DNA from: Acidobacteriota bacterium
GTDB taxonomy: Bacteria > Acidobacteriota > Terriglobia > Bryobacterales > Bryobacteraceae
Assembly (NCBI GenBank): GCA_023436715.1
Contig: JAEZIJ010000129.1
Span: 1-64,000 of the forward strand
Direction of reading: 5' to 3'
DNA length: 64,000 nt
Shown here: one piece after another, positions 45,354 to 53,264 of the stretch
Layout of the letters: the number at the start of each line of letters is the position of its first letter
How positions within the stretch are numbered: position 1 is the stretch's first letter
The notes under the pieces: generated by a model
Seen by the model: only the letters and a program-made list of their open reading frames with translations
What the model was told of the DNA's origin: nothing
Databases searched by the model: none
Program-made: the position numbers and the translations under genes

Positions 45354-46102
45354 CGCATTCCTCCCTGCCAAAGCTGTGATGCGAGCACCAGCGGCGGAAC
45401 GACTTCGACGATCTCGCACGTTGCGCCCAGCGTATCGCCCGTGAAGCCGCCGATCTTGCTCCAACTCCACAGCGAAAGAAGCCCCACGACGAGTGCCGAA
45501 AATCCGGCAGCAGCTACACCTTGCCATCCCGCCGCAAACCAACCAGCGGTGAACAGCAGGCCGGCGGCCCACAGTGCGTGCCACCGCCGCGCCGCCGCGA
45601 ACACGCTCGGCAGCCCTCCGCCGTTGCGCGCGTAAGGCAGCCCGGCCATTACCCACACCAACGCGCAGCGTCCCGCCAGCGGCATCAGGAAGACTGCGCG
45701 GGTAAGCCCGTCCGGCGGCACAGCAGCCACGGCGGCTGTCTTCAGCACGAGAATGGAGGCCACCGCCGCGGCACCCATAGCGCCGGTGCGGCTATCGCGC
45801 ATGATTTCGAGAATGCGCTCTCTGGACCGCGAGCTGAAAAAGCCGTCGGCGGTGTCGGCGAGACCATCCACGTGGAGCCCGCCCGAGCACGCCATCAACG
45901 CAATGACCAGCAGCGCGGCGGCTGGCAGCGGCGGGAGGAAGAACGCCATCGCGTGAGAGAGCGAAGCTGCAGCAATTCCGATCAGCAGCCCCACCACGGG
46001 AAACCACGGAAGGCTGCGCGCCAGCGGCTCTTTGCCGCCGCACCAGCGAGCCGGCACGGGCGCAATGCTCAGAAATCCCAGCGCCGCAAACAGCGGTTTC
46101 AT
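45350..46102 (-). CDS. cobS: adenosylcobinamide-GDP ribazoletransferase (cobalamin synthase)
   Basis: Membrane enzyme joining AdoCbi-GDP with alpha-ribazole or its phosphate. 250 residues with about six membrane segments. FLSIAPVPA near the N-terminus, CSGGLHVDGLADTADGFFS (the family metal-binding Asp cluster), RILEIMRDSRTGAMG and GGFTGDTLGATCEI are the CobS signatures. Its ends overlap both neighbours by four bases. Confidence 0.95.
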   Translation of the reverse strand: MKPLFAALGFLSIAPVPARWCGGKEPLARSLPWFPVVGLLIGIAAASLSHAMAFFLPPLPAAALLVIALMACSGGLHVDGLADTADGFFSSRSRERILEIMRDSRTGAMGAAAVASILVLKTAAVAAVPPDGLTRAVFLMPLAGRCALVWVMAGLPYARNGGGLPSVFAAARRWHALWAAGLLFTAGWFAAGWQGVAAAGFSALVVGLLSLWSWSKIGGFTGDTLGATCEIVEVVPPLVLASQLWQGGMR

Positions 46103-47145
46103 ACGCGGCTCACTTGCGCCTCTTCGAATGTGGCCACGTCAGTCAGCAAGCGCGCGGCGGCTTCCACCAGGTTCATGGCTAGCGCTGCGCCGGTGCCTTC
46201 GCCCAGCCTCGTGCCGAGATCGAGCAGTGGGCGCTTGCCGAGTTTCGCGAGCGCCATGCGATGCCCCGGTTCGGCGCTGGCATGGGCGGCGATCATAAAG
46301 TCCGTCGAACACGGCGCGATGGCCTGCGCGATCAGCGCGCCCGCCGTCGTAATAAACCCATCCACCAGCACCGGCTTCCGCAGCGCGGCGGCGCCAATGA
46401 AAAGCCCCGCGATGCCGCCGATCTCAAATCCGCCAACGCGCGCGAGAACGTCCAGCCCATCCGTCGGATCGGGCCGGTTCACTTCCAGCGCCCGCTCGAC
46501 CACCGCGACTTTCTTGCGCCACGTGGCCTCGTCGATGCCGCTGCCGCGGCCCGTCACCGGCTCCGCACTCGAACCGCATAGCGCCGCCACAATGGCGCTG
46601 CTCGGCGTGGTGTTACCGATGCCCATCTCGCCCACGCCGAAAACGTCCGTCTCCGCGTCCAACTCGCAGGCCACGCGAATGCCCGCCTTGATCGAACGAA
46701 TCGCATCCGTCCTGCTCATGGCCGGCCCGTTTGCGATATTGGCTGTGCCGGGGCCGATCCGCTCCGAGATGACGGATTGTGCAACGCAGGCCGGAACCGC
46801 CGGCGCGATGCCCATGTCTACCACCACCACGCGCGCCCGCGTAGTGCGCGCCATGGCGTTGATGCCTGCGCCGCCGCGCACGAAGTTCACCACCTGCTGC
46901 ACAGTCACTTCGCGTGGCGACTTGCTCACGCCCTCTAACGCCACGCCGTGATCTCCGGCCATGACCACCACCGCACGCCGCTCGACGGCCGGACGCAGGC
47001 TGCCCGTCATTCCCGCAAGATCTTCGGCGAGATCCATCAGCCGGCCCAATGCCCAGTGCGGCATGGTCAACTGCTCGAGCCGTGCGTGCGCCTTGGCGCG
47101 AGCGGCGGCGTCTTGTCCGGTGATTCGATTTACGGTGTCCTGCAT
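46099..47145 (-). CDS. cobT: nicotinate-nucleotide--dimethylbenzimidazole phosphoribosyltransferase
   Basis: Makes alpha-ribazole 5'-phosphate, activating the lower ligand. 348 residues, normal. Visible: LEQLTMPHWALGRLMDLAED, MAGDHGVALEGVSKSPREVT, VVDMGIAPAVP, GEMGIGNTTPSSAIVAALCG and DGFITTAGALIA, followed by HRMALAKLGKRPLLDLGTRL with a terminal Glu-rich segment GEGTGAAL. No BluB or BzaAB for the lower ligand is in the window. Seven bases separate it from cobU. Confidence 0.95.
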   Translation of the reverse strand: MQDTVNRITGQDAAARAKAHARLEQLTMPHWALGRLMDLAEDLAGMTGSLRPAVERRAVVVMAGDHGVALEGVSKSPREVTVQQVVNFVRGGAGINAMARTTRARVVVVDMGIAPAVPACVAQSVISERIGPGTANIANGPAMSRTDAIRSIKAGIRVACELDAETDVFGVGEMGIGNTTPSSAIVAALCGSSAEPVTGRGSGIDEATWRKKVAVVERALEVNRPDPTDGLDVLARVGGFEIGGIAGLFIGAAALRKPVLVDGFITTAGALIAQAIAPCSTDFMIAAHASAEPGHRMALAKLGKRPLLDLGTRLGEGTGAALAMNLVEAAARLLTDVATFEEAQVSRV

Positions 47146-47152
47146 TTTCCTC

Positions 47153-47677
47153 TCACTTAATTCGCAGCGGCTGGCCGCACACCAGCAGCGTCACTTCTGC
47201 GGCCCGTGCGGCGATGGTTTGATTGCAGGCGCCCAGGAGATCGCGGTACCGGCGCGCAACGGCGTTCTCCGGCACGATTCCCAGCCCCACTTCTCCGGTC
47301 ACAAAGACCACGCCACGCGAAAATGCCGCGCAGGCATCGGCCACGCATGCGCACTCCTCGGCAACGGCCTCCTCTGTGAGTTCGTCCTGGCACATGCGGT
47401 TTGCGATCCACACCGTAAGGCAATCGACCAGCGCCACCGCGTACTCGCCCGCCGCGCGCCGCAGAGCGCCAGCCAAGTCGAGCGGCTCTTCGATCGCAGC
47501 CCATCCCCGTCCGCTACGCGCGGCGCGATGACGCGCCACGCGGTCGCGCATCTCGTCGTCCTCAGGCACGCAGGTGGCGATGTAAACGCGCGGCTCGCCC
47601 ATCTCTTCGGCGCGCCGCTGCGCCCAGGCGCTCTTGCCGCTGCGCGCGCCGCCGGTGGCCAGCACGATGGCGCTCAC
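47153..47677 (-). CDS. cobU: adenosylcobinamide kinase / adenosylcobinamide-phosphate guanylyltransferase
   Basis: Bifunctional kinase and guanylyltransferase of nucleotide-loop assembly (CobU/CobP). 174 residues from GTG 47677. VLATGGARSGKSAWAQRRAE is the P-loop, YIATCVPEDDEMRDRVARHR contains the guanylylated-His region, and ALVDCLTVWIANRM and VFVTGEVGLGIVPEN complete the pattern. GTG overlaps the stop of the upstream triple fusion (GTGA). The longer open frame upstream lies within that fusion and is not used. Confidence 0.93.
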   Translation of the reverse strand: MSAIVLATGGARSGKSAWAQRRAEEMGEPRVYIATCVPEDDEMRDRVARHRAARSGRGWAAIEEPLDLAGALRRAAGEYAVALVDCLTVWIANRMCQDELTEEAVAEECACVADACAAFSRGVVFVTGEVGLGIVPENAVARRYRDLLGACNQTIAARAAEVTLLVCGQPLRIK

Positions 47678-49503
47678 CGGATCACCTCGGCCGTATGGCA
47701 AAGATCGTTGAAACCGCATAGGGTGCCTCGCGAACCGAACAGCCTCACGCGCGTCAACGAGGCCGGGCTCACGTCCAGCAGCAGGTGCGCCTCCGGCGGC
47801 AACCCGAGCCAGCGGCACAGCAGCGCGCGAATCACGCCGCCATGCGTGAATACGCAGATGCGGCGGGGCTGCTCCGTTTCGATCCGTTGCGCCGCGCGGT
47901 TTACGCGCTCACGGAATTCCTCCAGCGACTCGCCCTCCGGGAATCGGAAATCCCCGTCGAGCCGGGCCCAGCGTTCCACGGCCTCCGCATCCGCTGCGGC
48001 GATTTCGGCGAAGCTCAGACCTTCCCAACGGCCGAAATCGATCTCCCGCAGATCATCGTCGATCTCCGCGTCAAGACCGGCCGCCGCGGCCGTCTGCCGC
48101 GCGCGAAGAGCGGGGCTCGCTAAACACACACACCTTCCGGCCAATTCCGCATGACGGCGAAGCGCCACAGCGTGCTCAATCCCCGTCGCGCTGAGCGGCA
48201 CATCCGTTCGTCCGATGTAGCGGCCGCGATACTGCTCCCCGGTCTCGCCATGACGGATTAACAGCACCTCCGTGGTCTCGGGCTCGCCCTGCGTGACCGT
48301 CGGCGCGGCATGCGCCGTGGGCATCGCGGCGCGCACCACCTCGCCCACAACGATCAACGCGGGCCCGTCGATTGTGCTCGCATCCACCTGGCTCAGGATG
48401 CTTTCGAGCGTACCGGTCACGGTGCGCTGGCGCGGCGTGGTTCCGTCGGAAATGAGCGCAATGGGCGTGGACCGTGCGCGCCCATACAAGCTCAGTTTCT
48501 CGACCACTTGCGGAAGGAGTGTCTTGCCCATCAGCAGCACGAGCGTGCCGGGGCACTGCGCCATGAGTTGCCACTCGTCCTCGTCGAGCGGCTTCCCGTT
48601 GCGGCGGTGAAGGCTGAAGACGCTGAGCGACGACGCGCCGAATTCCCGATCCGTCACCGGTATGCCCGCGTATGCCGGCACCGCCGCGATGGTGCTCACT
48701 CCGGGCACGATCTCGTGCACGACGCCCGCCGCGGCTAGAGCGCGCATCTCTTCGCCGCCACGCCCGAAGATCATCGGATCGCCGCCCTTCAACCGAACCA
48801 CCTTCCGTCCGGCGCGGGCGAACTCGATCATCATGGCATTGATCTCCGGCTGAAGATGACGGCAGCAGCCTTTACGCTTGCTGACGTCGATACGCTCAGC
48901 GCGGTGACAATACAGATCGAGAATCGACGGGTCCACGAGACCGTCGTGGATGACGACGTCGGCCATGGCCAGGCAGGCGATGGCTTTGACGGTCAGCAAT
49001 CCGGGATCACCCGGCCCGGCGCCCACCAGCCACACGCGCCCCCGCTCTGCCAGTTCCTCCGGCATGGAAGAAAGGATGCGCTCGGCGCTCTCTTTGACTG
49101 CCGCCGCCAGAGCCGGATCTGTGCCGTCGGTGGCGAAGGAGACCGACAGACTGCCCCGGCGTACCGTGGCCGAAAATGTGACGTCGGAGTGCTCGGCTGA
49201 ATCTGCACGTAGCACCAGCGCCGGGAGTTTCCGCGCATCTCTCTCGACGCGGCGATTCACCTCGGCGTCGTCGGTCGCCGCGATGACCAGAAACGCGCCG
49301 TCAAGCGTGCCGGGCTCGTAGTTGCCCCGAATCCACTCGACTGTTGGGGAACTCCAGACATCGTCAACAGTCAGATCGGGCGCGACTACTCGCACCCGAG
49401 CCCCGTGATCCACCAGGGTCCTGCACTTGCGGCGAGCCACCCGCCCGCCACCGACCAGCACGCAGAGACGATCTCTGACGTTGAGGTTGACCGGCAACAA
49501 CAC
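47674..49503 (-). CDS. triple fusion: precorrin-2 dehydrogenase/chelatase - SUMT - alpha-ribazole phosphatase
   Basis: 609-residue three-domain protein. Residues 1-155 are the Rossmann part of CysG/Met8 (MLLPVNLNVRDRLCVLVGGG, VAPDLTVDD, LVIAATDDAEVNRRV), which oxidises precorrin-2. Residues 158-400 are uroporphyrinogen-III C-methyltransferase (VWLVGAGPGDPGLLTVKA, VRLKGGDPMIFGRGGEEMRA, EIVPGVSTIAAVPAYAGIPV). Residues 412-609 are a histidine phosphatase of the CobC type (EVLLIRHGETGEQYRGRYIG, REIDFGRWEGL, CVFTHGGVIRALLCRWL). CobC dephosphorylates alpha-ribazole phosphate or the final cobalamin phosphate. The GTG at 49503 is preceded by GGAG. It is the first gene of the biosynthetic unit, directly behind a riboswitch-terminator. 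The fusion joins the first and last steps of the pathway. Confidence 0.92.
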   Translation of the reverse strand: MLLPVNLNVRDRLCVLVGGGRVARRKCRTLVDHGARVRVVAPDLTVDDVWSSPTVEWIRGNYEPGTLDGAFLVIAATDDAEVNRRVERDARKLPALVLRADSAEHSDVTFSATVRRGSLSVSFATDGTDPALAAAVKESAERILSSMPEELAERGRVWLVGAGPGDPGLLTVKAIACLAMADVVIHDGLVDPSILDLYCHRAERIDVSKRKGCCRHLQPEINAMMIEFARAGRKVVRLKGGDPMIFGRGGEEMRALAAAGVVHEIVPGVSTIAAVPAYAGIPVTDREFGASSLSVFSLHRRNGKPLDEDEWQLMAQCPGTLVLLMGKTLLPQVVEKLSLYGRARSTPIALISDGTTPRQRTVTGTLESILSQVDASTIDGPALIVVGEVVRAAMPTAHAAPTVTQGEPETTEVLLIRHGETGEQYRGRYIGRTDVPLSATGIEHAVALRRHAELAGRCVCLASPALRARQTAAAAGLDAEIDDDLREIDFGRWEGLSFAEIAAADAEAVERWARLDGDFRFPEGESLEEFRERVNRAAQRIETEQPRRICVFTHGGVIRALLCRWLGLPPEAHLLLDVSPASLTRVRLFGSRGTLCGFNDLCHTAEVIR

Positions 49504-49512
49504 TCTGTCTCC

Positions 49513-49553
49513 AAAAACAAAAATCCCCGGAACCTCTCAAGAGGCCCGGGGAT
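49513..49553 (-). terminator. intrinsic terminator of the cobalamin riboswitch
   Basis: On the minus strand, ATCCCCGG (49553-49546) pairs with CCGGGGAT (49530-49523), with an inner CCTC/GAGG extension. It is followed at once by TTTTTGTTTTT. It lies between the riboswitch aptamer and the GTG at 49503, so it is probably the expression platform: ligand binding should favour this terminator. Confidence 0.85.
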
Positions 49554-49633
49554 GCCGTTTTTCATCCGCTGGTCGATGTAGGCGACTTCAACGCCGGCCT
49601 CAGTCCTCGAAGGCCGTACAAACACTACATCGT

Positions 49634-49793
49634 TGGGCAGGTCTTCTGGCTTCCGGATCGTCCTACTTGCCGCGCCTTCCCATCCTGTATCGGACAGTGG
49701 CTTTACGCGGCGTTCGTCACCAGTTACAGCGGCGGGACCGCAACGGAATTACACCGTTTTCCCTCTCAAGCTCCTTTCGGAGCGCCCATGCCA
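49634..49793 (-). promoter_or_regulatory. cobalamin riboswitch upstream of the biosynthetic operon
   Basis: The minus strand carries the conserved elements of the B12 aptamer in order: GGGAAAACGGTG with AATTCCGT, GCGGTCCCGCCGCTGTAA, the B12-box core AAGCCACTGTCC, GGGAAGGCGCGGCAAGTAGG, and AGCCAGAAGACCTGCC at the 3' end. An intrinsic terminator follows at 49513-49553, then the GTG of the CysG-SUMT-CobC fusion. It should switch off the whole 16-kb synthesis unit when cobalamin is abundant. The pduX-like gene ends at 49799, so the aptamer begins directly after it and lies between two same-strand genes. Confidence 0.95.
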
Positions 49794-49798
49794 GAATA

Positions 49799-50674
49799 TC
49801 AGAATTCGGTGATCGAGGGCATCCCGAAATCCGCGAAGCGGGAAATCAGGCGCATTCGCTGCTCATGGGAGACAGTTGCCGGCAACAATAGCGAGAGAAC
49901 CGTTCCGGAATGCGCCGCGACAACGCCGTAGCCGCCTTCCCGCTCTACCATCGCGATCGCCTCGTCGAGATATGGCTTGGGCAGGAACTCCTGATTGATG
50001 CGGGCCGACGCGGTTGCCACGGCGCCGATCGCAGATGGATCGGCCGCATGGAACGCCTTTCGAAGGTCGCTCAGCAGCATCTGAAAAGACTCGATCTGCT
50101 CATCGGAATAACGTGCGCGCCGCTGGGACAGCGTCGGCACCGTCGTCTCCGGCTGCGAATCCACAACTATCACGTGCATCGCGGGCAACGCGCCGGGCAA
50201 CGCTTCTTCGATCACGCCTTCGCAGTGGCGGAATATCGCCGGGAACGGAAGTATCGACCCATCGGATGCGGTCTCTGCCTCGACCGCAAGCCGCGCCAGT
50301 TCGGACTCCGGCAACGCCGTTCCGAAATGTGCAAGCAACGCACGCAGCGTCGCCGCCACGTCCGCAGTGGATGAGCCGCACCCTTTGGCGACGGGAACGT
50401 TGGAATCCAGACGAATCGCAAGTTCCGGAGGACCGGCGTCCACGTGTGTGCACAGGAGTTGCGCGGCCGCCAGCGCCTTCCACGCCCACGGCGGATCGAT
50501 GGACAAAGGCCGTCCCGGCGTGGGAATCAAGGTGGCCCGGCTCACCAACGTGGGCGCCGGCAGCGAGCACAGGAAGCGATGGATTCCACCGGTGCTTCGA
50601 AAGCTGCCTTGCAGGATTTCACCCGCATGGCCACACGCCGTGGCCGCGACGCAAACAGGAGATTCCAATCTCAA
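49799..50674 (-). CDS. PduX-like L-threonine kinase (GHMP family)
   Basis: 291-residue GHMP kinase. The ATP-binding motif PVAKGCGSSTADVAATLRAL near residue 95 and the N-terminal ACGHAGEILQGSF match PduX, which makes L-threonine O-3-phosphate, the substrate of the CobD domain encoded downstream. VVAAHSGTVLSLLLP is the C-terminal GHMP motif. The start is weak: TTG 50674 (MRLESPVCVAATACGHAGEI) without a clear ribosome site, and other in-frame TTG codons are nearby. It lies upstream of the minus-strand riboswitch and so may have its own promoter, inside the region that also holds the divergent btuB riboswitch. Homoserine kinase is a less likely alternative, given the cobalamin context. Confidence 0.8.
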   Translation of the reverse strand: MRLESPVCVAATACGHAGEILQGSFRSTGGIHRFLCSLPAPTLVSRATLIPTPGRPLSIDPPWAWKALAAAQLLCTHVDAGPPELAIRLDSNVPVAKGCGSSTADVAATLRALLAHFGTALPESELARLAVEAETASDGSILPFPAIFRHCEGVIEEALPGALPAMHVIVVDSQPETTVPTLSQRRARYSDEQIESFQMLLSDLRKAFHAADPSAIGAVATASARINQEFLPKPYLDEAIAMVEREGGYGVVAAHSGTVLSLLLPATVSHEQRMRLISRFADFGMPSITEF

Positions 50675-50711
50675 GGTTGTATTCCGTGTTCCTCCATGCT
50701 ACAAAGAAATC

Positions 50712-50886
50712 GATCCGGTCGTTCTGCCTGACGGCGGACGAAATAGGGAATCCGGTGAAATTCCGGAACTGCCCCGCAGCGGTAATTGGGAACGAACGCC
50801 GCACCGGGCACTGACTGCAATGCAGTTGGGAAGCCGCGGCAAGTAGGTTCAGCAAGACGCCCATAAGTCCGAAGACCTGCCGGACC
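50712..50886 (+). promoter_or_regulatory. cobalamin riboswitch upstream of btuB-cobN-cbiMNQO
   Basis: The plus strand shows the B12 aptamer: AGGGAATCCGGTGAAATTCC, GGAACTGCCCCGCAGCGGTA, GCACTGACTGC in the place of the GCCACTG core, TGGGAAGCCGCGGCAAGTAG, and AAGTCCGAAGACCTGCCGGA. It is followed about 110 bases later by a hairpin over the ribosome site of the receptor gene and no T-run terminator, so control is probably translational. It lies head-to-head with the pduX-like gene. Confidence 0.94.
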
Positions 50887-50993
50887 ACTCGCGCATGGCG
50901 CGAGTTAGTATCTGGCCCTCGTGGGAGAGGCGGAAACTTGAGCCGGTCACGGACTTCCATTCCGAATATCAGCCGCCGCCGGGCGGGACGAAA

Positions 50994-51046
50994 GACTCTC
51001 CTTCACGCCAGTACCATTCCACCCGACTCGCGAAAGGAGAGTCCAA
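50994..51046 (+). promoter_or_regulatory. ribosome-site-sequestering hairpin before btuB
   Basis: GACTCTCC (50994-51001) is exactly complementary to GGAGAGTC (51036-51043), which contains the Shine-Dalgarno sequence seven bases before the GTG at 51047. This is a plausible OFF-state platform for the riboswitch just upstream. Confidence 0.65.
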
Positions 51047-53264
51047 GTGTTCAGCAGAACTATTTCCCTAGCCCTAGTCGTCGTGCTTGCTCTACTCGGT
51101 GCGGATCAACCGGCGGATGACAAAACAAAACCTCCAGACAAAGAAGATCCGTTCCTGGTTAAGACCACCATTGTCGTTACCGCCACTCGCGATGAGGTGG
51201 ACATCGCCAAATCCCCGGCGGCCACCAGTGTCATCACGTCCAGCGACATTGACCGCCGCAATATCCTAATGCTCGACCAAAGCCTGAACATGACCGAGGG
51301 CATCACCGTCTTCCGGCGCGACGGCATCTCCGATGGCATGTCCGGCGTCGGCATGCGCGGATTCGCCGGACGCGGCAGCGCGCAGGTGCGCACTCTCGTG
51401 CTAGTCGACGGCCAACCGGTCAACGAAGGCTATGAAGGCGGTGTGAACTGGGCGGTGATTCCGGTCAGCGAAGTCGATCGCGTCGAAGTCGTCCGCGGTC
51501 CGTTCTCTTCGCTCTACGGCGGCAGCGCAATGGGCGGCGTAGTGAACGTACTGACAAAGCCAATCGACAAAACGAGCGCCGATTTCCTGATTCGCTACGG
51601 TTCACTGGACACGGTCGCCTACCAGGCCCGCGCCAGCAAGCGGTTCTTCGAGCGGCTGGGGCTTTCACTCGCTTACGACCGGCTGCAAGTGGGCGGCTTC
51701 GAGACCCAGGACGTCGTGGTATCTGGAAGCACGCCAACCGCCGGCCTTCCCACGGCCACGGGCGCCATTCCGTGGATGACGCCCACAGGCGGACAGACCG
51801 TGCAGGTCGGTCTGCGCGGCGCAAACTGGTGGAATCTGCACACCTGGCGCAGCCGCGCGGAGTACGCGATTACGCCGACCACTTCGGTCTTCTTCCAGTG
51901 GATCCATCACACGCGCGATGACGGCAGCGACATGTACAGATCGTTCCTGCGCGACGCTACGGGCGCACCCACCGACAGGGGCACTTACCTGGTGGATGCC
52001 TGGGGGCCGAAGCGCATCACCGTCAGCCCCAACAATTTCCTGAGCGGGCAAGGCGGATTGCGCACGCGCATCTATAACGCCCGTCTCCTGAAATCGTTCG
52101 GCTCCACCTCCACACTCCAGCTCTCCGCCGGACTGGTGGACACCCCTTCGGATTTCAGCGTGATTCCCGCCAGCGACGCGATCGCCACCGCGGGCACAGG
52201 CACGGTGACCGACCGCCGTGGGCGCGGCTGGCACGGCAACGCCGGAGATCCGCCGCGATGGCAGCCGCAGCAACGAATGGCTGCTGCCCAACTGGACCTT
52301 CGTGGACGAGCGCCAGCGGCTCACCGCCATCACCCAGGGCAAGTCCCTCACCACGGGCGTCTACGGCCAGGACCAGGTCTCCATCGGCGAGCGGTTCCAC
52401 CTCACCTTCGGCGGACGCTACGACTACTGGCGCACGTGGGACGGCCTGACAGAACGCTTTGCCGGCGCCACTCCCATGACGCCCTTCGAGGCGCGCTCGG
52501 CGGGGTCGCTGACCGGCAAGGCGGCGGCGGTCTATCAGGCGCCCGGCGCGTTTACGATTCGCGCCAGCGTGGGCAAGGCGTTTCGCAATCCCAGCATTTT
52601 CGAGCTCTACCGGTCGTCGCAGGTGCTCACCATTCAACTGGTTCCCAATCCCGATCTGAAGCCGGAGTATCTCACCAGTTGGGAAGTGGGCGTGCGCAAG
52701 CCGATCGGCAGGCGCGTAAGCGCGGAGGGCACTTACTACGAAAACCGTGTAGACGATCTGATCTACCGCTCACGCGACCTGGCGGCGGATCCCTCCGGGC
52801 GTACCCGTCCGCTGTTAAATGCCGGCAACAGCCGCACGCGCGGCGTGGAGGCCTCGGTGAGTGCGCGCATTTTTCCCTGGCTCGAGTGGTACTCCAACTA
52901 CACATTGCAGGATTCGGTCATCACCTCCAACCCCGGCCTGCCCGATACCGTAGGCCGGCAGATTCCCTACGTGCCGAAGCACATGACGTCGAGCACGCTG
53001 ACGGCCTCCGGCTCGAAGTGGACAGCCTATTTGAGCGGCCGGTATATGAACGCCATGTTCTCAACGGACGTGAATAACGACACCACGCGGGGAGTGCCGC
53101 AATCCTACGATCCCTACTTCCTGATGGAGGGCGGATTCGGCTACCAGGTGTATCGCCACGTGCAACTCCAAGTGAACGCTGAGAACCTGCTCGACCGCCT
53201 CTACTACATCTACACACGGGTTCCCGGAAGAACGGCCTATGTGTCGCTCCGTTTTACTTTGTAG
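51047..53264 (+). CDS. BtuB-like TonB-dependent receptor, interrupted by a frameshift
   Basis: Outer-membrane receptor of about 738 residues if the frame is restored, likely for cobalamin or another corrinoid because of the riboswitch ahead of it. The first part holds a signal peptide (MFSRTISLALVVVLALLGA), TonB box TIVVTATR, plug (VGMRGFAGRGSAQVRTLVLV, DRVEVVRGPFSSLYGGSAMG) and early barrel strands. Near 52215 (CCGCCGTGGG) the coherent sequence moves to another frame (GAAGTATPEIRRDGSRSNEW) and continues to a proper aromatic C-terminus (RTAYVSLRFTL). One inserted base, or two lost bases, explains it. No other lesion is seen, so it could be a sequencing error or a young pseudogene. Start GTG 51047. 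Confidence 0.8.

Noticed and set aside
47678..47818. Upstream extension of cobU
   Set aside because: This stretch is within the CobC-type domain of the neighbouring fusion. The GTG at 47677 opens the conserved P-loop N-terminus and overlaps the previous stop.
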